A DNA stretch of 64,000 bases from Pachypanchax playfairii (GCA_006937955.1 SSNP01000418.1:64227-128226); one strand, 5' to 3'; positions 10,386 through 23,206 are shown, counted from the stretch's first letter. Numbers and translations: made by a program. The notes: generated by a model not told the origin, from the letters alone.

Positions 10386-10769
10386 TGATGAGCAATATTT
10401 TTTTCTTTTAAATAAACTGAAAATCTTTTTGTCTCTTAATAAAAGATATGAACAACAAACACTAACAGCTGCTACATCAGTGCAATGAACAACTGTAAAC
10501 TCATATGACCTCAACTTACATATTTAATATCAAAATAAAGTTTTAACTGAGTGGAAAGTTGAACAAAGGTGAACTTGTGCAAATTACAAATAAAAATACA
10601 GCTAACGAGATCCTACAAAGGATTATTTGAGCCATTGCAGACAAAATACAAATATTTTGTATAAATTTCCAGTACATCTGATCTGGTTCTTTAGTTTGTA
10701 TTTGTTGCACATTATGTCTAATTATAGAATATTAAAATAATTGTATTTTTTCATCCATCTATGTATTGT

Positions 10770-12135
10770 GAGGTCAAACTACAGGGGAAACAAATTCAGG
10801 AGGGAAACCCAGACATCCAGCTCTTCTTGGGGATCTTGAGATGTTCCCTGACCAGAAACGATATATGATCTCCTCTGTGATTTATGGTTCTGCTCAGGGG
10901 TCTCCTCCCAGTGGGACGTGCCCAAAAAAATCCTGAGGAATGCAACCAGGAGGCACCTTAACCAGATACTAGAACCACATCTTCTGTCTCCATTCAATGC
11001 AGAGGAGCAACGTCTCTTCTTCAAGCTCCACTCAGATGATGGAGCTCCTCACCTTAACTCTAAGACTTGATCCCGCCCACAAGGGTGAAGCTGATTTCAG
11101 CCACTTGCACCTGAGAATCATTCTTTGGTCAACATCTAGATCTCATGACCATGTGAGGATCAGAACTTAGACAGACCTGTTAATGAAGAGATTTATCTTT
11201 CAGTTCAGATCTTTCTTCACTACAGCAGATAGAAGCAGAACCTTCATCACCATCGATCCATCCCACACACCATCACCTGAACACTGAGGTACACGTTTCT
11301 CCACTTGAACCATCTTTAGAGAAGTTGTTTCTCATCATGGCGTCTTCACACTCAGCTGAAAACCGTCTCACTGCATTTACAAGGTCATGACTCACAGAGG
11401 AACACTATCATCTGGAAAATTAGAGATGAGACCCAGAGGTTCCCAAACCTGACACCGTCCTCACTATGACTGTGGGTACAGATCCTGTCCATGAACACCG
11501 TAAACATGATGCGTGAGAAGAGACAGGGAACCTGGAACGAGCTCGACCTACCTGCAGAACGTGGACCCCATACTCAAACAGTAGGTCCTACAGAAGGGCT
11601 TCTCCAAATCCACAAAACACATGAGGACCATAAAACTAAAGTCCTGTAACACAAACAGCCACTCCACAAGAAGGAAGATCTGGTTCACTGATCCACATCC
11701 TGGACAAAAACCACACGGCTTCTCTTGTGATTTAACTACCAGCTTTTTAACCACTTCTAAGTCCTCAGACCCAGCCTGTCCAGAGGACATGTAGACCAGG
11801 TTCAGGCTCCATCTACCACCCAACAATGTCCTCAGTCTAGGACAACAGTTCTCCTACCAGACTGAACACAGAGTGGAATGGGTTCTGCTGTCAACTCACG
11901 AGTTATCCAGATGTTTGCCAGAACCTGTTTGAGGACGACTAAAAGTTCTTCTTCATCTCCAAAATGTTCCTGCTTGTCTTCAGACTGCAGTGATGGTCCC
12001 CATGTCTACATCCAGATGAGGATCTACATGTCCTGGTACATTCCTGGATCACTGCTGGACTTTCATCCTCTCAGATACGAGTCTTTAACCTGCTGTTACA
12101 GAGACAAACTGATTCAGACTTGGTCCTGATGGACC
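10770..12135 (-). pseudogene. Decayed LINE (reverse transcriptase ORF fragments)
   Basis: On the minus strand, 11548-11826 reads through GFCPGCGSVNQIFLL and VLMCFVDLEKPF. This matches the usual fish LINE reverse-transcriptase phrase GFRPGRGTVDQ followed by MCFVDLEKAF. Further along the same strand, 10779-11024 ends in LDVWVSLLNLFPL, resembling the C-terminal end of the same class of ORF (EVWASLLRLLP). The order on the strand is correct for one element, but frames are broken and the YADD box is not visible. A similar decayed tail occurs at 21640-21960. Confidence 0.6.
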
Positions 12136-13027
12136 GTCATTAAACTGCTTTATTCTGTAAAGAACAGCTGAACATGTTTATTAAAGTTCTTCTATTGGTT
12201 GTAGGGTTCGAGGTACGCTTGTTTAAGATACCTTTGTTATTTACACAAACGTTTTCTTCTTCTTCTGAATGTTAAACTGAAGATGAAACTCCTCCTCCTC
12301 GTTCTCCTCCTATCAGAAGGTGATCAGAGGAGACGAGGAGGGATCAGGTGAAACAAACATCCATCATGGAGTCCTGAGGAGCTGCAGCCAGGATCAAAGG
12401 GAGGGAATGTTGAGTTGTTCAGACTTTTAGGATCTTTACTGAAGTTTGGAAGGTGATTAAAATCTTCTGTTATATAGGATCTATTTGTGCTTTTCAACCA
12501 ACGGCAGCCCCATTAATGAAATTACTGTTTATTTAATCTTTTAAACACGTGTTTGAGCAAAGTATCAGAATCACTGATATCGGATCAGATCAGAAAGGAA
12601 ATCAGTGGAATTATTCTGATTTAAATAAATGAGTTTTAAGTTTTACTCATCAGGGAGTTTGTTCCAGATACAAGGAACCTGTTTGGTTCTGATTCTAGGG
12701 ATTATTATTAGTAAGTTAGAGTTGGAGAACCTGAGTGGTCTGTGGGGGTTTTAGAACCAGAGTGATGTGCTCTACCTTCCTGGTTCTAGTAAATAGCACT
12801 AAGATGACCAACCAGCAAACAACAGAACCAAATCAGCTGTTTACCAGTTTGTTTATTGTTATTAAAACAGTTTGTTTACTTCCAAAAACAATATTAATCA
12901 TTGTTCTGTTTATTGGTCAGTCCTGCTGGTGGATACTGGTCTGCTCGAGTCTCCCTGGTGCTCAGACCCAGTGGACCCTGTCCTGACACTCAGACCCACA
13001 ACTATGTCTGCCAAAAAATCCAGTTTG

Positions 13028-13084
13028 ATAAAATAAAATAAAATAAAATAAAATAAAATAAAATAAAATAAAACAAAATAAAAT
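13028..13084 (+). repeat. AAAAT pentanucleotide microsatellite
   Basis: About eleven tandem AAATA/AAAAT units with one substitution near the right end. Confidence 0.95.
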
Positions 13085-13156
13085 GTTACAGGTAAATTTG
13101 CTATATAATTAATAAATATTACATGTATTGTCAACATGTCTGACTGAGTTATAGGT

Positions 13157-13180
13157 GATGATGATGATGATGATGATGAG
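13157..13180 (+). repeat. GAT trinucleotide microsatellite
   Basis: Short perfect run of about seven GAT units. Confidence 0.9.
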
Positions 13181-13281
13181 AGTTACACTTTTCATTTGTG
13201 GCTCCGCCCTCAGATACAGAAGAGAAGCTGTTCTGTCGACTCGACAGACTGACTGTTAAAGCAGCAGAATTCAGACCCACG

Positions 13282-13345
13282 ATGAAGATCAAAGTTGTTC
13301 TACTGGAGGTTCTTCTGTTGGTTTCTGCAGTGGAACATGTTTACA
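13282..13345 (+). CDS. Isolated signal-peptide-like exon (possible orphan class II exon 1)
   Basis: An ATG at 13282 opens a 21-codon frame, MKIKVVLLEVLLLVSAVEHV, followed by Y and one base, then GTGAGT. The hydrophobic core, the length and the phase-1 donor all match exon 1 of the class II genes in this window (52 and 55 bp). No alpha1 or beta1 exon follows before the oxidase gene at 16231, so it would be a remnant of a third class II gene or the first exon of something else. No Y box was seen upstream. Confidence 0.35.
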
Positions 13346-13954
13346 GTGAGTTACACAAACTTTGACATCAGTGTTTTTGTTAAACATCGAACGTCAAACA
13401 GAAACTCACTCACAGCTGTTTTGGGTTGTTTGTCTGTTGTAAAATATTTCTGTGAGATTTCTTGTTAAATCTGTTTAAACTGTTAATATCTGATTCATCA
13501 CACACATCAAATAATATTAAATAATATTAAATAATATTGATGTTAGAACACTGGTTTTCATTCAGTTCTAATTAAAACAACCTGTTTAATTAAATTGATT
13601 ATTTAAGTTGTTGTTGAAATCTCAGAGTGAATTTTACTCTTTTTGTTTCCTGGTAACTTTATTTGTTTGATTGTGTCACTTGGAGAAAAAGTGTATGAAA
13701 TGCACCTTTTTATGTGAGACCACAGAATTTTCTTTGAAGTGTCTCTTCTTCTGACACCAAAGAAACAAAAACTGGGTCACAGGAAGGGGGCGGGGCTAAA
13801 AGAAGCTGGTAAATATGCCAACATTGGTTTTCAGAATATCACATGACCAAACAGAGTCTCATTTCTCATAAATCACATGACCTCCTGTTGACCTCCGTTA
13901 TCCAGGTTTACTCACCAACTCTGTCCATCCATCCGTCTTCTTGTTGTTTACCTG

Positions 13955-14300
13955 CAAATAAACACATGCAGCATCATTGTGTTGCATAAAAAAAGCTTCT
14001 GAACATGATTCAGCTGCAGGACGGGAGTCCCACCAGTGCAGAGCTGCTCAGGAACGGCCGCAGGCAGGTGTGAGAACATCTGCACAGTGAGGTGAAGACT
14101 GTTGGAAGATAGTCTGGTGTCAAGAAGGGCAGCAAGAAACCCAAAAACCATCAGGGACAGGCTGATAATCTGCATGAAGTCCAGTGAGTGGACTGATGAG
14201 GACTGGGGACAAGTCCTTGTCTCTGATGAAGCTTCTTTCTGATTGTTTGGAGCATCTGGAATAACGATTATCCAGATAAGAAAAGCATGACTATCAGTCA
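13955..14300 (+). pseudogene. Tc1-like transposase remnant
   Basis: Conceptual translation of the + strand in broken frames gives KPKTIRDRL, then SSEWTDEDWGQVLVSDEASF, a stop, and LFGASG. This is the region around the first catalytic aspartate of Tc1 transposases (VLFSDEASFQLFG in fish relatives). Stops and frameshifts show it is dead. The minus-strand 117-codon frame here is its shadow. Confidence 0.6.
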
Positions 14301-15890
14301 CTAGAAAGATGGAACTTGTTCTCGAGGCTCATCCGTCACTTTTTATAATATTACTGATCTTCTTCTTCTTCTGCCCAGAAAAGCAGATTTTTTTCTGTGA
14401 GGTTGGTTCGACATGTGAAACTACATGATGCAGTCAATCGTTTTCGGGGTTCTCCATGTCGCTGTTGGGGTGTCAAAACGCCCCAAGCAAACACAGAAGT
14501 AAACACTTCAGAAAACACAGCGTGATGCTGGACGACAGCAGACAGACAGCGTCTGTCAGCGAGACAGCTGGTGTCTTTGTGTCCATGGTTTCCGTGTTTA
14601 CGAGCACCGTCATGTTGTTTTTTTTTGTTACTTGTCACACACTGAGTTTGTAAAGCATCAAATAACTAAATAATTAATTACATCATTGTGTTTTTGTAAA
14701 ATAAATATTTCAACATGCAGCAGCAAAACAAGAACATCATGAATCAACTGAAGGTTTTTCTGGTTTAATCAGAAAAGTTCTGTTATAGAGAATGAGATCG
14801 GTTCGGTTCGGTTCACTTCAGACCCACCCTGTCACTTCAGCCTCGGTCTGACGGGGTCCAACCCGATCCAGCGGGTCCACTGATGGACTGAGGGGTCCAG
14901 TAAACTGATACCAGTCACACACCTATCTACATAGTGACAACCACTGATAGGCCTGATGTCAAATAACAACCCCGTCAACAATCTCTTGTTTTATCACTTG
15001 TTACTACTTCCAGGATGTCAGTATTAAACTTATAATCTTTAATCATTAAGGACCACAACGGTCCAAGAGACAGACCACAAACATGGAAGGAACGAAGAAA
15101 TGGAACCTGTTTATGGAGAAAGACCGACGAGCAGCAGCTGAGCATTCGTGATGTCATTAGTTAGTTTCCTTGGAAGGGGCGGGGCTTAAAACACATTGTG
15201 GAAACAGCCACTAGGGGGCAGCTGTTTATTTTAGCTTAGGCTTTAACTTGATGTTGGATTCCTGCAAGAAACAGAAAGTCTGTAGTCTGAACAGAAGCAA
15301 CGTGTAAATGTGCAAAATGGAGATTAAATTCAGTTCAAATGTGAAATAAATACATTAATCTGAGTCACAGGTGCAAAACAGCATGTGCAGGTGATTTATT
15401 TAACCAGAAAGGACAGAAGACAAATAAAAAGATTTTGAAATACTATTAAACTAGATTCAGATTATAAATAAATTATGAAAAAAAAAAACAAGCACGTTAG
15501 TGAACTCAGAAGCAGCAACTTTCTCAGGTTTATTCAACATGATCTTATCTAGTTACAGGAATTACAACCGTAAGACAATAACCTTTTTATTTGACTCTGA
15601 CCACGTCCATCATGGACAGGTCAGGTCTTCAGACCAGTTGAAGGTCTAAACTGAGCTGGTGTTGATAATAAAACATCAGTAATCTGGTTTTATTTAGTGG
15701 GTTAATTAGTTTTATCAATCAGGTGATTGTTCCATAAACATGTTGGTTATTTAACATGCTGACTACAACCTGATTGTTGTGCTGATGGGAGGTTTTTCTG
15801 GTCATGTGACCTGGCTGGTTTTTAGGGATCATCTGACTCAAGTCTGAAATGCTTTAATACAAACTGCAGTACATACATTCAGCCTGCAGA
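14301..15890. other. Spacer upstream of the first oxidase gene
   Basis: No gene is recognised. The sequence has short low-complexity runs (CTTCTT near 14361, an A-tract near 15480) and a perfect CTCF-type motif at 15208. The last few hundred bases probably include the oxidase promoter. Confidence 0.35.
15208..15221 (+). promoter_or_regulatory. Perfect match to the CTCF core consensus
   Basis: CCACTAGGGGGCAG fits CCASYAGRKGGCRS at all 14 positions on the + strand. It lies upstream of the oxidase pair. A motif match alone does not show occupancy. Confidence 0.5.
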
Positions 15891-15899
15891 CATGTTTAA

Positions 15900-15959
15900 A
15901 CAGAGACAAAGTGAAAGCATCTCTTCAGATCATCACTGCAGGTCCTTAAACGCCTCACG
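15900..15959 (+). other. Probable 5' untranslated exon of oxidase gene 1
   Basis: The stretch ends CCTCACG followed by GTAAGA, a strong donor, and precedes the coding exon at 16231, whose acceptor (TCTCAG) is at 16210. A two-step 5' leader is also suggested for the second oxidase gene. The transcription start is not known. Confidence 0.35.
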
Positions 15960-16230
15960 GTAAGAAACAGGCTGCATGGTTTTCATGCTTATTTTTATCT
16001 TGTAGTTTTATAACTATAACTCTTCTACTTGATGTATCTGAGATATTTAATTTTATTGTATTATTTTAAATTTAAAGACTGTAAGGAAGATGTTTTTACA
16101 GGTTTGTACATCATGTTGTATTTGTGATGTATCATGAAACATATGAGATCCTATTAAATGAAGCTGGGTGGATGATGTCAGTCTGATCTTCTTCCTCCTC
16201 TTCATCTCAGAGACAGAAGAGTAATCTGAG

Positions 16231-19200
16231 ATGAATCAGGTGTCATGGGTCACATGTGAGTATCTGTGTTTTAACATGATGACTGATCTGATCTGAGGAG
16301 CAGCTGCACAGAAACAACCCATAATGAAACATGAATGAAAGTAACCAACATCTTTACCTGCTTCCTGTTTCCTGTCTGCTGGAAAAAGAACTGAAGAAAA
16401 CGTAGTTCTGCTTTTGACCTCGAGGTTTACCTCATGAAAGGATTTCCACATATCAAAGCCATTTTCACTTGTATTTTCTAGAGATCATGTGATGCTGTTA
16501 GAAACCTGATCTGGATGAATTAAACCCTGAATCTAATTCAAGCTCATGCTGCTTCTCTTTACTGACTCCAGTTACTTTCACTTTGCTGCTGTTTGGTTTC
16601 AACTCTGCTGCCATCAGTTTGAAGGAACATCTGGCTGATTGTCTGGAGGACAAAGACACTAACGACCTGCTGCAGATAGTCCAGAATGGTCTTCCACACA
16701 TTAATAAGTCTCATCATGTAGTTATTGTTGGAGCTGGGATGGCTGGACTGACAGCAGCTAAACTGCTGCAGGATGCAGGACATCAGGTACCACATCTGGA
16801 TCTTCCAAATCAGATCCAACCTTCTCTGACTGTATGGAAGCTGTTTGTATCCTGTAACATTGAACGCAGAATAACAGCTTCACATCCACAATGTAATAAA
16901 TGTTTATTTCATGATTAAATCTGTGACAGTTTACAACAAGATGCTGCAGTCAGCAGATTAACAGCATGTTATAGTTAGCAGTAGTTCTACATGCATGTAT
17001 TTATTTAAGGTGACCCTGTTGGAGGCCAGCAGTCGAGTTGGGGGGCGAGTGGAAACCTACAGGAACCAGGAGGAGGGCTGGTATGCTGAACTGGGGGCCA
17101 TGAGGATCCCAAACTTTCACCAGTAAGCTTCATCTACGTCTATGTTTCCCTGCTAGTAACAACCTTCTGATCATCAGGGTACGAGGGCGTGTCCTTCATC
17201 TATAACTCAGAGATCTGATTCTTTTACCAACAGCATCGTCCTCTGGTTTGCTGAACAGCTGGGCATAAAGCTGAACACCTTCAGGATGGATGACATCAAC
17301 ACGTATTACCTGGTCAATCGGAGGTGCGTGAAAACTTACACTGTGAAAACTAATCCTGACAGTCTGGGGTACAACGTGAGCGAGAGCGAGAAGGGAAAGT
17401 CTGCAGATGAGCTGCTGCAAAGAGCTTTACAGAAGGTACGTAAAGGATGAGAGGAGGTCTAATAATCTAATAATCTAATAATCTAATAATCTGAAACATT
17501 TAACATGTTCAGCATCAGTATAAAGCTGCAGGGATTAGGATCTTTCATCTGTCCACATCTGTTCAGCAGCACGTTGACACATTATCAGGTTTCACTGTGT
17601 GTTCCAAACGGATCCAGCTGTTGAAACAGATGTTCAGAACTCTGATATCTGAAACACATGATGTCAAACTTTTTACAAACACTGTTATAAAGTAAATATT
17701 CAAAATAATCTTTAATATTTGTAACATTAAATCTTCATATTAGTCAAATTTACAGAGTNNNNNNNNNNNNNNNNNNNNNNNNNNNNNNNGAGATGAAGCC
17801 GTCTCTTTAAACATCATTTATTCTCTCAGTGTTCTGAACCAGGTGAGCAGCATGTTGCGTGACTGCAAAGACAAACATAACAAACGGGTTTATGTTTTTA
17901 TTTAATGTACATGATGTTCACGTCTGTGACTCAAGAGATGTACATTCCAGAAACATGCTGCAGCTTGCTGCAGCTTGCTGTTGTTCTTATATAAGTTAAA
18001 GTGAAGCATCACATCAAAGCTTCAGCTCTAAAACTGGTTTCACAACAGAAATATTAGACAGTTTTATTTATGAGGGATTATCTGCAATAACCAGTTGGTT
18101 TGCATCATGTTTAACCATCATCGATCACAGTGAAACCTCGGGTCTACCCTGTAGAGCAGGGGTCTCAAACTCCAGGCCTCGAGGGCCACTATCCTGCATG
18201 TTTTAGATGTTTCCCTGTTTCAACACACCTGATTCAAATCCTCTGTATTTCAACAAGTCCTGCAGAAGCCTGTTAACGACTTGTTCATTTGAATCAGGTG
18301 TGTTGAAACAGGGAAACATCTAAAACATGCAGGATAGTGGCCCTCGAGGCCTGGAGTTTGAGACCCCTGCTGTAGAGGATCAGCAGGATCCTGTTGACTG
18401 ACAGAAACCAGTTTTTTTTCTGTAGGTGAGAGACGAGGTGGAAGCTCACGGCTGCCGTGCTGCACTGAAGAAGTTTGATCATTATTCTGTGAAGGTAANA
18501 ATAAAACATGTTCTTAATAAATTCATGTTGATTTGCAGCCCAAAAGGATGATATGTTACAGAAGATAAACATGTACGATAACTTCTAAGACTGGGAGGAG
18601 TCTGGAGCTGCTGTCAATCATCTGCAGTGAATATTCCCAGCTGGAGAGAGAGAGCTACTGAAGGTGGAGCAGAGCAGAGAGGGACAGATGTCTCAGCTCA
18701 GCTGTATTTATATATATATATATATTTATATAACATGTTTCAAACACAGATAAAAGGATCATAAAAACACACCTGTAAACTCTTTATTTACATCAAGTTC
18801 AATCTCAAACTAACACAGAATGAATTTACTGGATATCTGGACCCAAAGAAAACACTTACAGCTGATGTTGTTTACAAATAAAATGTTCTGCACAGACGAG
18901 TCACATGACGTGTCACTCATCATGCTAGTTAGCAATTAAACCATTAAAACTTTAAAAGGTGAAACTTTCCTCCAGGTGCATCACGGAGATTCAGTTTGGA
19001 AAAAAAAAAACTAATATAAAGTTTGTTTGTTTGTTTACCAGGAATATCTGAAAGAAGAAGGAGATCTGAGTCCTGAAGCCATCAGGATGATTGGAGAACT
19101 TCTTAATGAAGAGAGCATGATGTACACGGCGCTGACGGAGATGATCTACGACCAAACCGACATCAGCGACAACGTCGTGTAAGAAAGAGATTTAAAACCA

Positions 19201-20445
19201 GCAGAATTATTTGATTTGATTGAATGAAAAAACATTTTGATTAAAACTAGAATCTGGTTTTAATGTTTCATTTGGAGATGAATATTTATCACAAACTCAC
19301 TGACCTCTCTGTCCTGAAATAACCAAAATATATTATAGAACTTATAATGTTGAGCTCACAAAGTTGGTATTGATCCAGGTGGCTGCTTTAGCTCCGCCCC
19401 CAGCCCTGGATGCAGGTGTTTCCAGCTGTTGGTGCTGCTGTAGCTGGTAGTTTGGTGGAACAGAGTCAGTTTGGTTCAGGTGGAGTTGAACTGATGAAAC
19501 AGGAATCTTATATTTATCAGTAACTCTTTAACGTTACCAGACACCATCATGTGATTCCACACGTCAGGGTGAAGTTTGGTATAACTCTCCATGTTTGCTA
19601 CATTCACTCCATGTAGATAATAACGTTAGCTTATCTTTGTGTACTGTAGGTACTATGAAGTGGACGGTGGGTCGGACCTCCTCCCCAAAGCGTTCCTCTC
19701 AGTTCTCAATGTCTCTATTTTCCTGAACTCCAAGGTTCATCGTATCGATCAGACAGCTGGAGGCGTCACTGTTTGGTACCAGACGGATCAACAGTCTTCT
19801 CTGACCTCCATCGATGCTGATGTTGTCCTGGTAACAACCACAACCAAAGCAGCTCTTTATATAGACTTTCATCCTGCACTGTCCATCCCAAAGATGGAGG
19901 CCCTGAGGTCAGTCCACTACGACAGCTCCACCAAAATCCTTCTGACTTTCAGTAAACGGTTCTGGGAGGACGACGGTATCTACGGAGGGAAGAGCATCAC
20001 AGACAGACCTTCTCGTTTCATCTACTACCCGAGCCACAGTTTCCCAGGAAACGGCACCATTGGTGTCCTGCTGGCCTCCTACACCTGGTCTGATGACTCC
20101 CTCCTCTTCCTCGGTGCCAGTGATGAAGAACTGAAAGATCTGGTTCTCAAAGATCTGGAGCTGATCCACAAAAGGCCTCTCAGGTCTCTCTGTACCGGCG
20201 TGTTAGTGAAGAAGTGGAGTCTGGATCCTCACAGTCTGGGCGCCTTCGCTCTCTTCACTCCTTATCAACATCTGGAATACGCCAAGGAACTCTTCAGGAG
20301 TGAAGGAAGGATTCACTTTGCAGGAGAACACACGGCCTTCCCTCACGCCTGGATCGAGACCTCCATGAAGTCTGCAATCAGGGCGGCGACAAACATCAAC
20401 AATGAGGCGTCACAGTTTAAATATCAGCGCAGAGATGAGCTCTAA
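16231..20445 (+). CDS. L-amino-acid oxidase 1 (IL4I1/LAAO family, secreted flavoenzyme)
   Basis: It oxidatively deaminates L-amino acids to keto acids, ammonia and hydrogen peroxide; fish relatives are antibacterial proteins of skin and mucus. Proposed exons are 16231-16255, 16572-16786, 17010-17122, 17234-17435, 18426-18494, 19042-19178 and 19650-20445, totalling 1557 bp (518 aa). The start MNQVSWVTF joins across an intron to TFTLLLFGFNSAAIS, giving a signal peptide. Then come the FAD-binding VVIVGAGMAGLTAAKLL, the SSRVGGRVET motif, and AMRIP with the substrate-carboxylate arginine. The C-terminal part has FIYYPSHSF, SYTWSDDS and GRIHFAGEHTAFPHAWIET. In the last motif an alanine replaces the glycine usual before the active-site Trp (gene 2 has PHGWIET). 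A gap of 31 N lies in intron 4 and one N at 18499. A polyadenylation signal is at 20671. Confidence 0.9.
17759..17789. other. Assembly gap (N run) in oxidase 1 intron 4
   Basis: Thirty-one N characters. The splice sites on either side are intact, so coding sequence is unlikely to be missing. Confidence 0.99.
18157..18369. mobile_element. hAT-type MITE with 8-bp target-site duplication
   Basis: The element starts CAGGGGTCTCAAACTCC and ends with its exact inverse. It is nearly palindromic over 213 bp and carries no ORF. It is flanked by CTGTAGAG on both sides (18149-18156 and 18370-18377), the 8-bp duplication expected of hAT transposons. It sits in oxidase 1 intron 4, about 56 bp upstream of the next exon. 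Confidence 0.9.
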
Positions 20446-20754
20446 ACTTTGATTATTGTGATTTTAGGGGCTTTTTAATTCTGTATTCTTTCCAATTATT
20501 GTCAGAGACTCCGCCCCCTCACTGTGTTTAGCAGTGTTTTCTGCTTTAAGAAGAGTTAACCAGGAAACTTCTCTAATGGCTCAGACTAATAACTGAAACA
20601 TCATTGAGAAATACTGAATCTTATTATATATTATTATTATTATTATATCTTCTTTTTTTCTGCATATTCAAATAAAACATTTTACCATAAAAAACTGTTC
20701 TCACATCGTCTGTCTGCTTCAGCAGATCTGTTCTTCACATTTTCACCAAATAAT

Positions 20755-20995
20755 GTCCCCCAAACCAATAAACTATAATAACACCCAAGTTAAATATTTA
20801 GTTTGAAGTTAAATGTGTATTTTAAAAATTAAATATTTAGCTTTCAAGTTAAATATTTAATTTAGAAACTAAATATTTAGTTGCAAAATAAATATTTATG
20901 TCTGACCTAAATATTTATTTTTCCAACCAAAATATTTAGTTTCTAAATTAAGCTTGAAAGCTAAATATTTAGCTCCAACCTAAAGATTTAACTAA
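20755..20995. mobile_element. AT-rich palindromic MITE-like repeat
   Basis: TAAATATTTA-type motifs recur about ten times. The block folds back on itself: TTTCAAGTTAAATATTTA on the left faces TTAAGCTTGAAAGC on the right. It resembles a non-autonomous DNA transposon. Terminal duplications were not identified. Confidence 0.5.
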
Positions 20996-22150
20996 TCTGC
21001 AAATTCACTTGCTAATAAGCAGAAGTGGACCTAGTGAACGTCTACACCACGGTGCTGGCGCCAGCATCGGGACATCCGTGATGTCAGACAACGGTGAGTT
21101 ATGATTGATTGTAAGTGCTTTAACTACATTGATACAGCTCATTTAAAACTCTTGTACTCACTCAGTGTGTGTAGTCGTGCTGTTTTTTTACCCTGCAGAT
21201 ACGTTAGCTCTGTCAGAGAAGTTTTCTTTTGTTCGTTTAAGAGAGCGTTGCACCAACAACGTTATTTAAAGATGTTGGAGATGACAGATGACCCTTTATT
21301 TGTCCATATAGAAGAAAACAGAACATCACAGAGTTGGGGGAGGTCTGAAAAAGACCCAAACATTCAACACTGAAACAAAGAACTAAAAAAAACAGAATGT
21401 TTATGTTTAAAGCATAAAAAGCAAAAATACTGAGTCAGCTGATTCACTGATCATCACTTTCTCTGATGCAGAAACTCTATTTACGGTTCAGTTCCATCTA
21501 CAGGCAAAACATCATCCAGACCAGTTAAAGCAGGTCTGGGTCGATCTAGACTTCCTGGTCTGGTTGTTTATTCAGTCATGTAATCCAGGCTGCAGGGAAA
21601 CAGAAGTTCTGTTTGGTTTTAAGCTCAGGTTAGAATCAGGTCTGTTGTTCAGACTCACTTGTCCCCATCCTGGACAGCATCCTGCTAGCAGGTTCAGACA
21701 GAGGAGGACAGGAGAAATCCTACTCAGATACCTGAACCACCTCCACTGTGGAGCAGCAGCAGCTCTGCCATCATGACTGACCTCCTCCGTTTATCTGTAA
21801 GACGAAGCCGTGAAGACCAGGATCTAGTTCTATCTGTCTGATCTACTGTAGATCTTATGACCATCGGTGAAGGTTGGACAGAAAATCAGACCAGTAAATG
21901 AAGAGTTTTATCTTTCAGTTTATCTCCTCACAACAGCGACATCTTCACAACACAGGACCGATTCCTGAGCTGTTGGTCATGAGACGTTCCTCAGCTGATC
22001 CCAGCTTGAGGACATTTCCAGAGTTACAACAGAACAGAAACTTAAACCAGTACTTCACACATGTAGGTAATCTTTGGTTTCTGGTCTGGAGGAGTTTCAT
22101 ATTCAGCTGAACACAATAAACTTCATCTACTGAACATCTTTTCACTGTCT
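20996..22150. other. Spacer between the oxidase genes with a decayed LINE tail
   Basis: No host exon is supported. The part 21640-21960 repeats in degenerate form the text seen at 10980-11250 (AAGAGTTTTATCTTTCAG versus AAGAGATTTATCTTTCAG), so it is another copy of the same retroelement-derived repeat. Confidence 0.45.
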
Positions 22151-23206
22151 GCAAACAGCTGCAGTGAGACAAACAGCTGCAGTGAGACACGTAGCGGCTG
22201 CAGTGAGACAAACAGCTGCAGTGAGACACGTAGCGGCTGCAGTGAGACAAACAGCTGCAGTGAGACACGTAGCGGCTGCAGTGAGACATGTAGCGGCTGC
22301 AGTGAGACAAGCAGCTGCAGTGAGACACGTAGCGGCTGCAGTGAGACAAGCAGCTGCAGTGAGACAAACAGCTGCAGTGAGACAAACAGCTGCAGTGAGA
22401 CATGTAGCGGCTGCAGTGAGACAAACAGCTGCAGTGAGACACGTAGCGGCTGCAGTGAGACAAACAGCTGCAGTGAGACACGTAGCGGCTGCAGTGAGAC
22501 ATGTAGCGGCTGCAGTGAGACACGTAGCTGCTGCAGTGAGACACGTAGCGGCTGCAGTGAGACAAACAGCTGCAGTGAGACAAACAGCTGCAGTGACACA
22601 CGTAGCGGCTGCAGTGAGACAAACAGCTGCAGTGAGACACGTAGCGGCTGCAGTGAGACAAACAGCTGCAGTGAGACAAACAGCTGCAGTGAGACAAACA
22701 GCTGCAGTGAGACACGTAGCGGCTGCAGTGAGACAAACAGCTGCAGTGAGACACGTAGCGGCTGCAGTGAGACAAACAGCTGCAGTGAGACACGTAGCGG
22801 CTGCAGTGAGACATGTAGCGGCTGCAGTGAGACACGTAGCTGCTGCAGTGAGACACGTAGCGGCTGCAGTGAGACAAACAGCTGCAGTGAGACACGTAGC
22901 GGCTGCAGTGAGACAAACAGCTGCAGTGAGACACGTAGCGGCTGCAGGGAGACAAACAGCTGCAGTGAGACAAACAGCTGCAGTGAGACAAACAGCTGCA
23001 GTGAGACACGTAGCGGCTGCAGTGAGACAAACAGCTGCAGTGAGACACGTAGCGGCTGCAGTGAGACAAACAGCTGCAGTGAGACAAACAGCTGCAGTGA
23101 GACACGTAGCGGCTGCAGTGAGACAAACAGCTGCAGTGAGACATGTAGCGGCTGCAGTGAGACACGTAGCGGCTGCAGTGAGACACGTAGTGGCTGCAGT
23201 GAGACA
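22151..23206. repeat. Minisatellite of 18/21-bp units with higher-order structure
   Basis: Two unit types alternate: an 18-bp unit with AAACAGCTGCAGTGAGAC and a 21-bp unit with ACGTAGCGGCTGCAGTGAGAC. Variants (ATGTAGCGG, GCAGCTG, GTAGCTGCTG) recur in the same order about 312 bp apart, for example GTAGCTGCTG at about 22524 and 22837, which shows higher-order amplification. Unit lengths are multiples of three, so several frames stay open for 350-420 codons. These are artefacts of periodicity, not genes. Confidence 0.95.

Larger units (their letters stand above)
12136..13260. other. Intergenic region with microsatellites, no gene
   Basis: No coding exon is supported. The notable content is a repeat-like block around 12640-12800, similar to text near 3600, and the AAAAT and GAT microsatellites further right. 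Confidence 0.35.
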
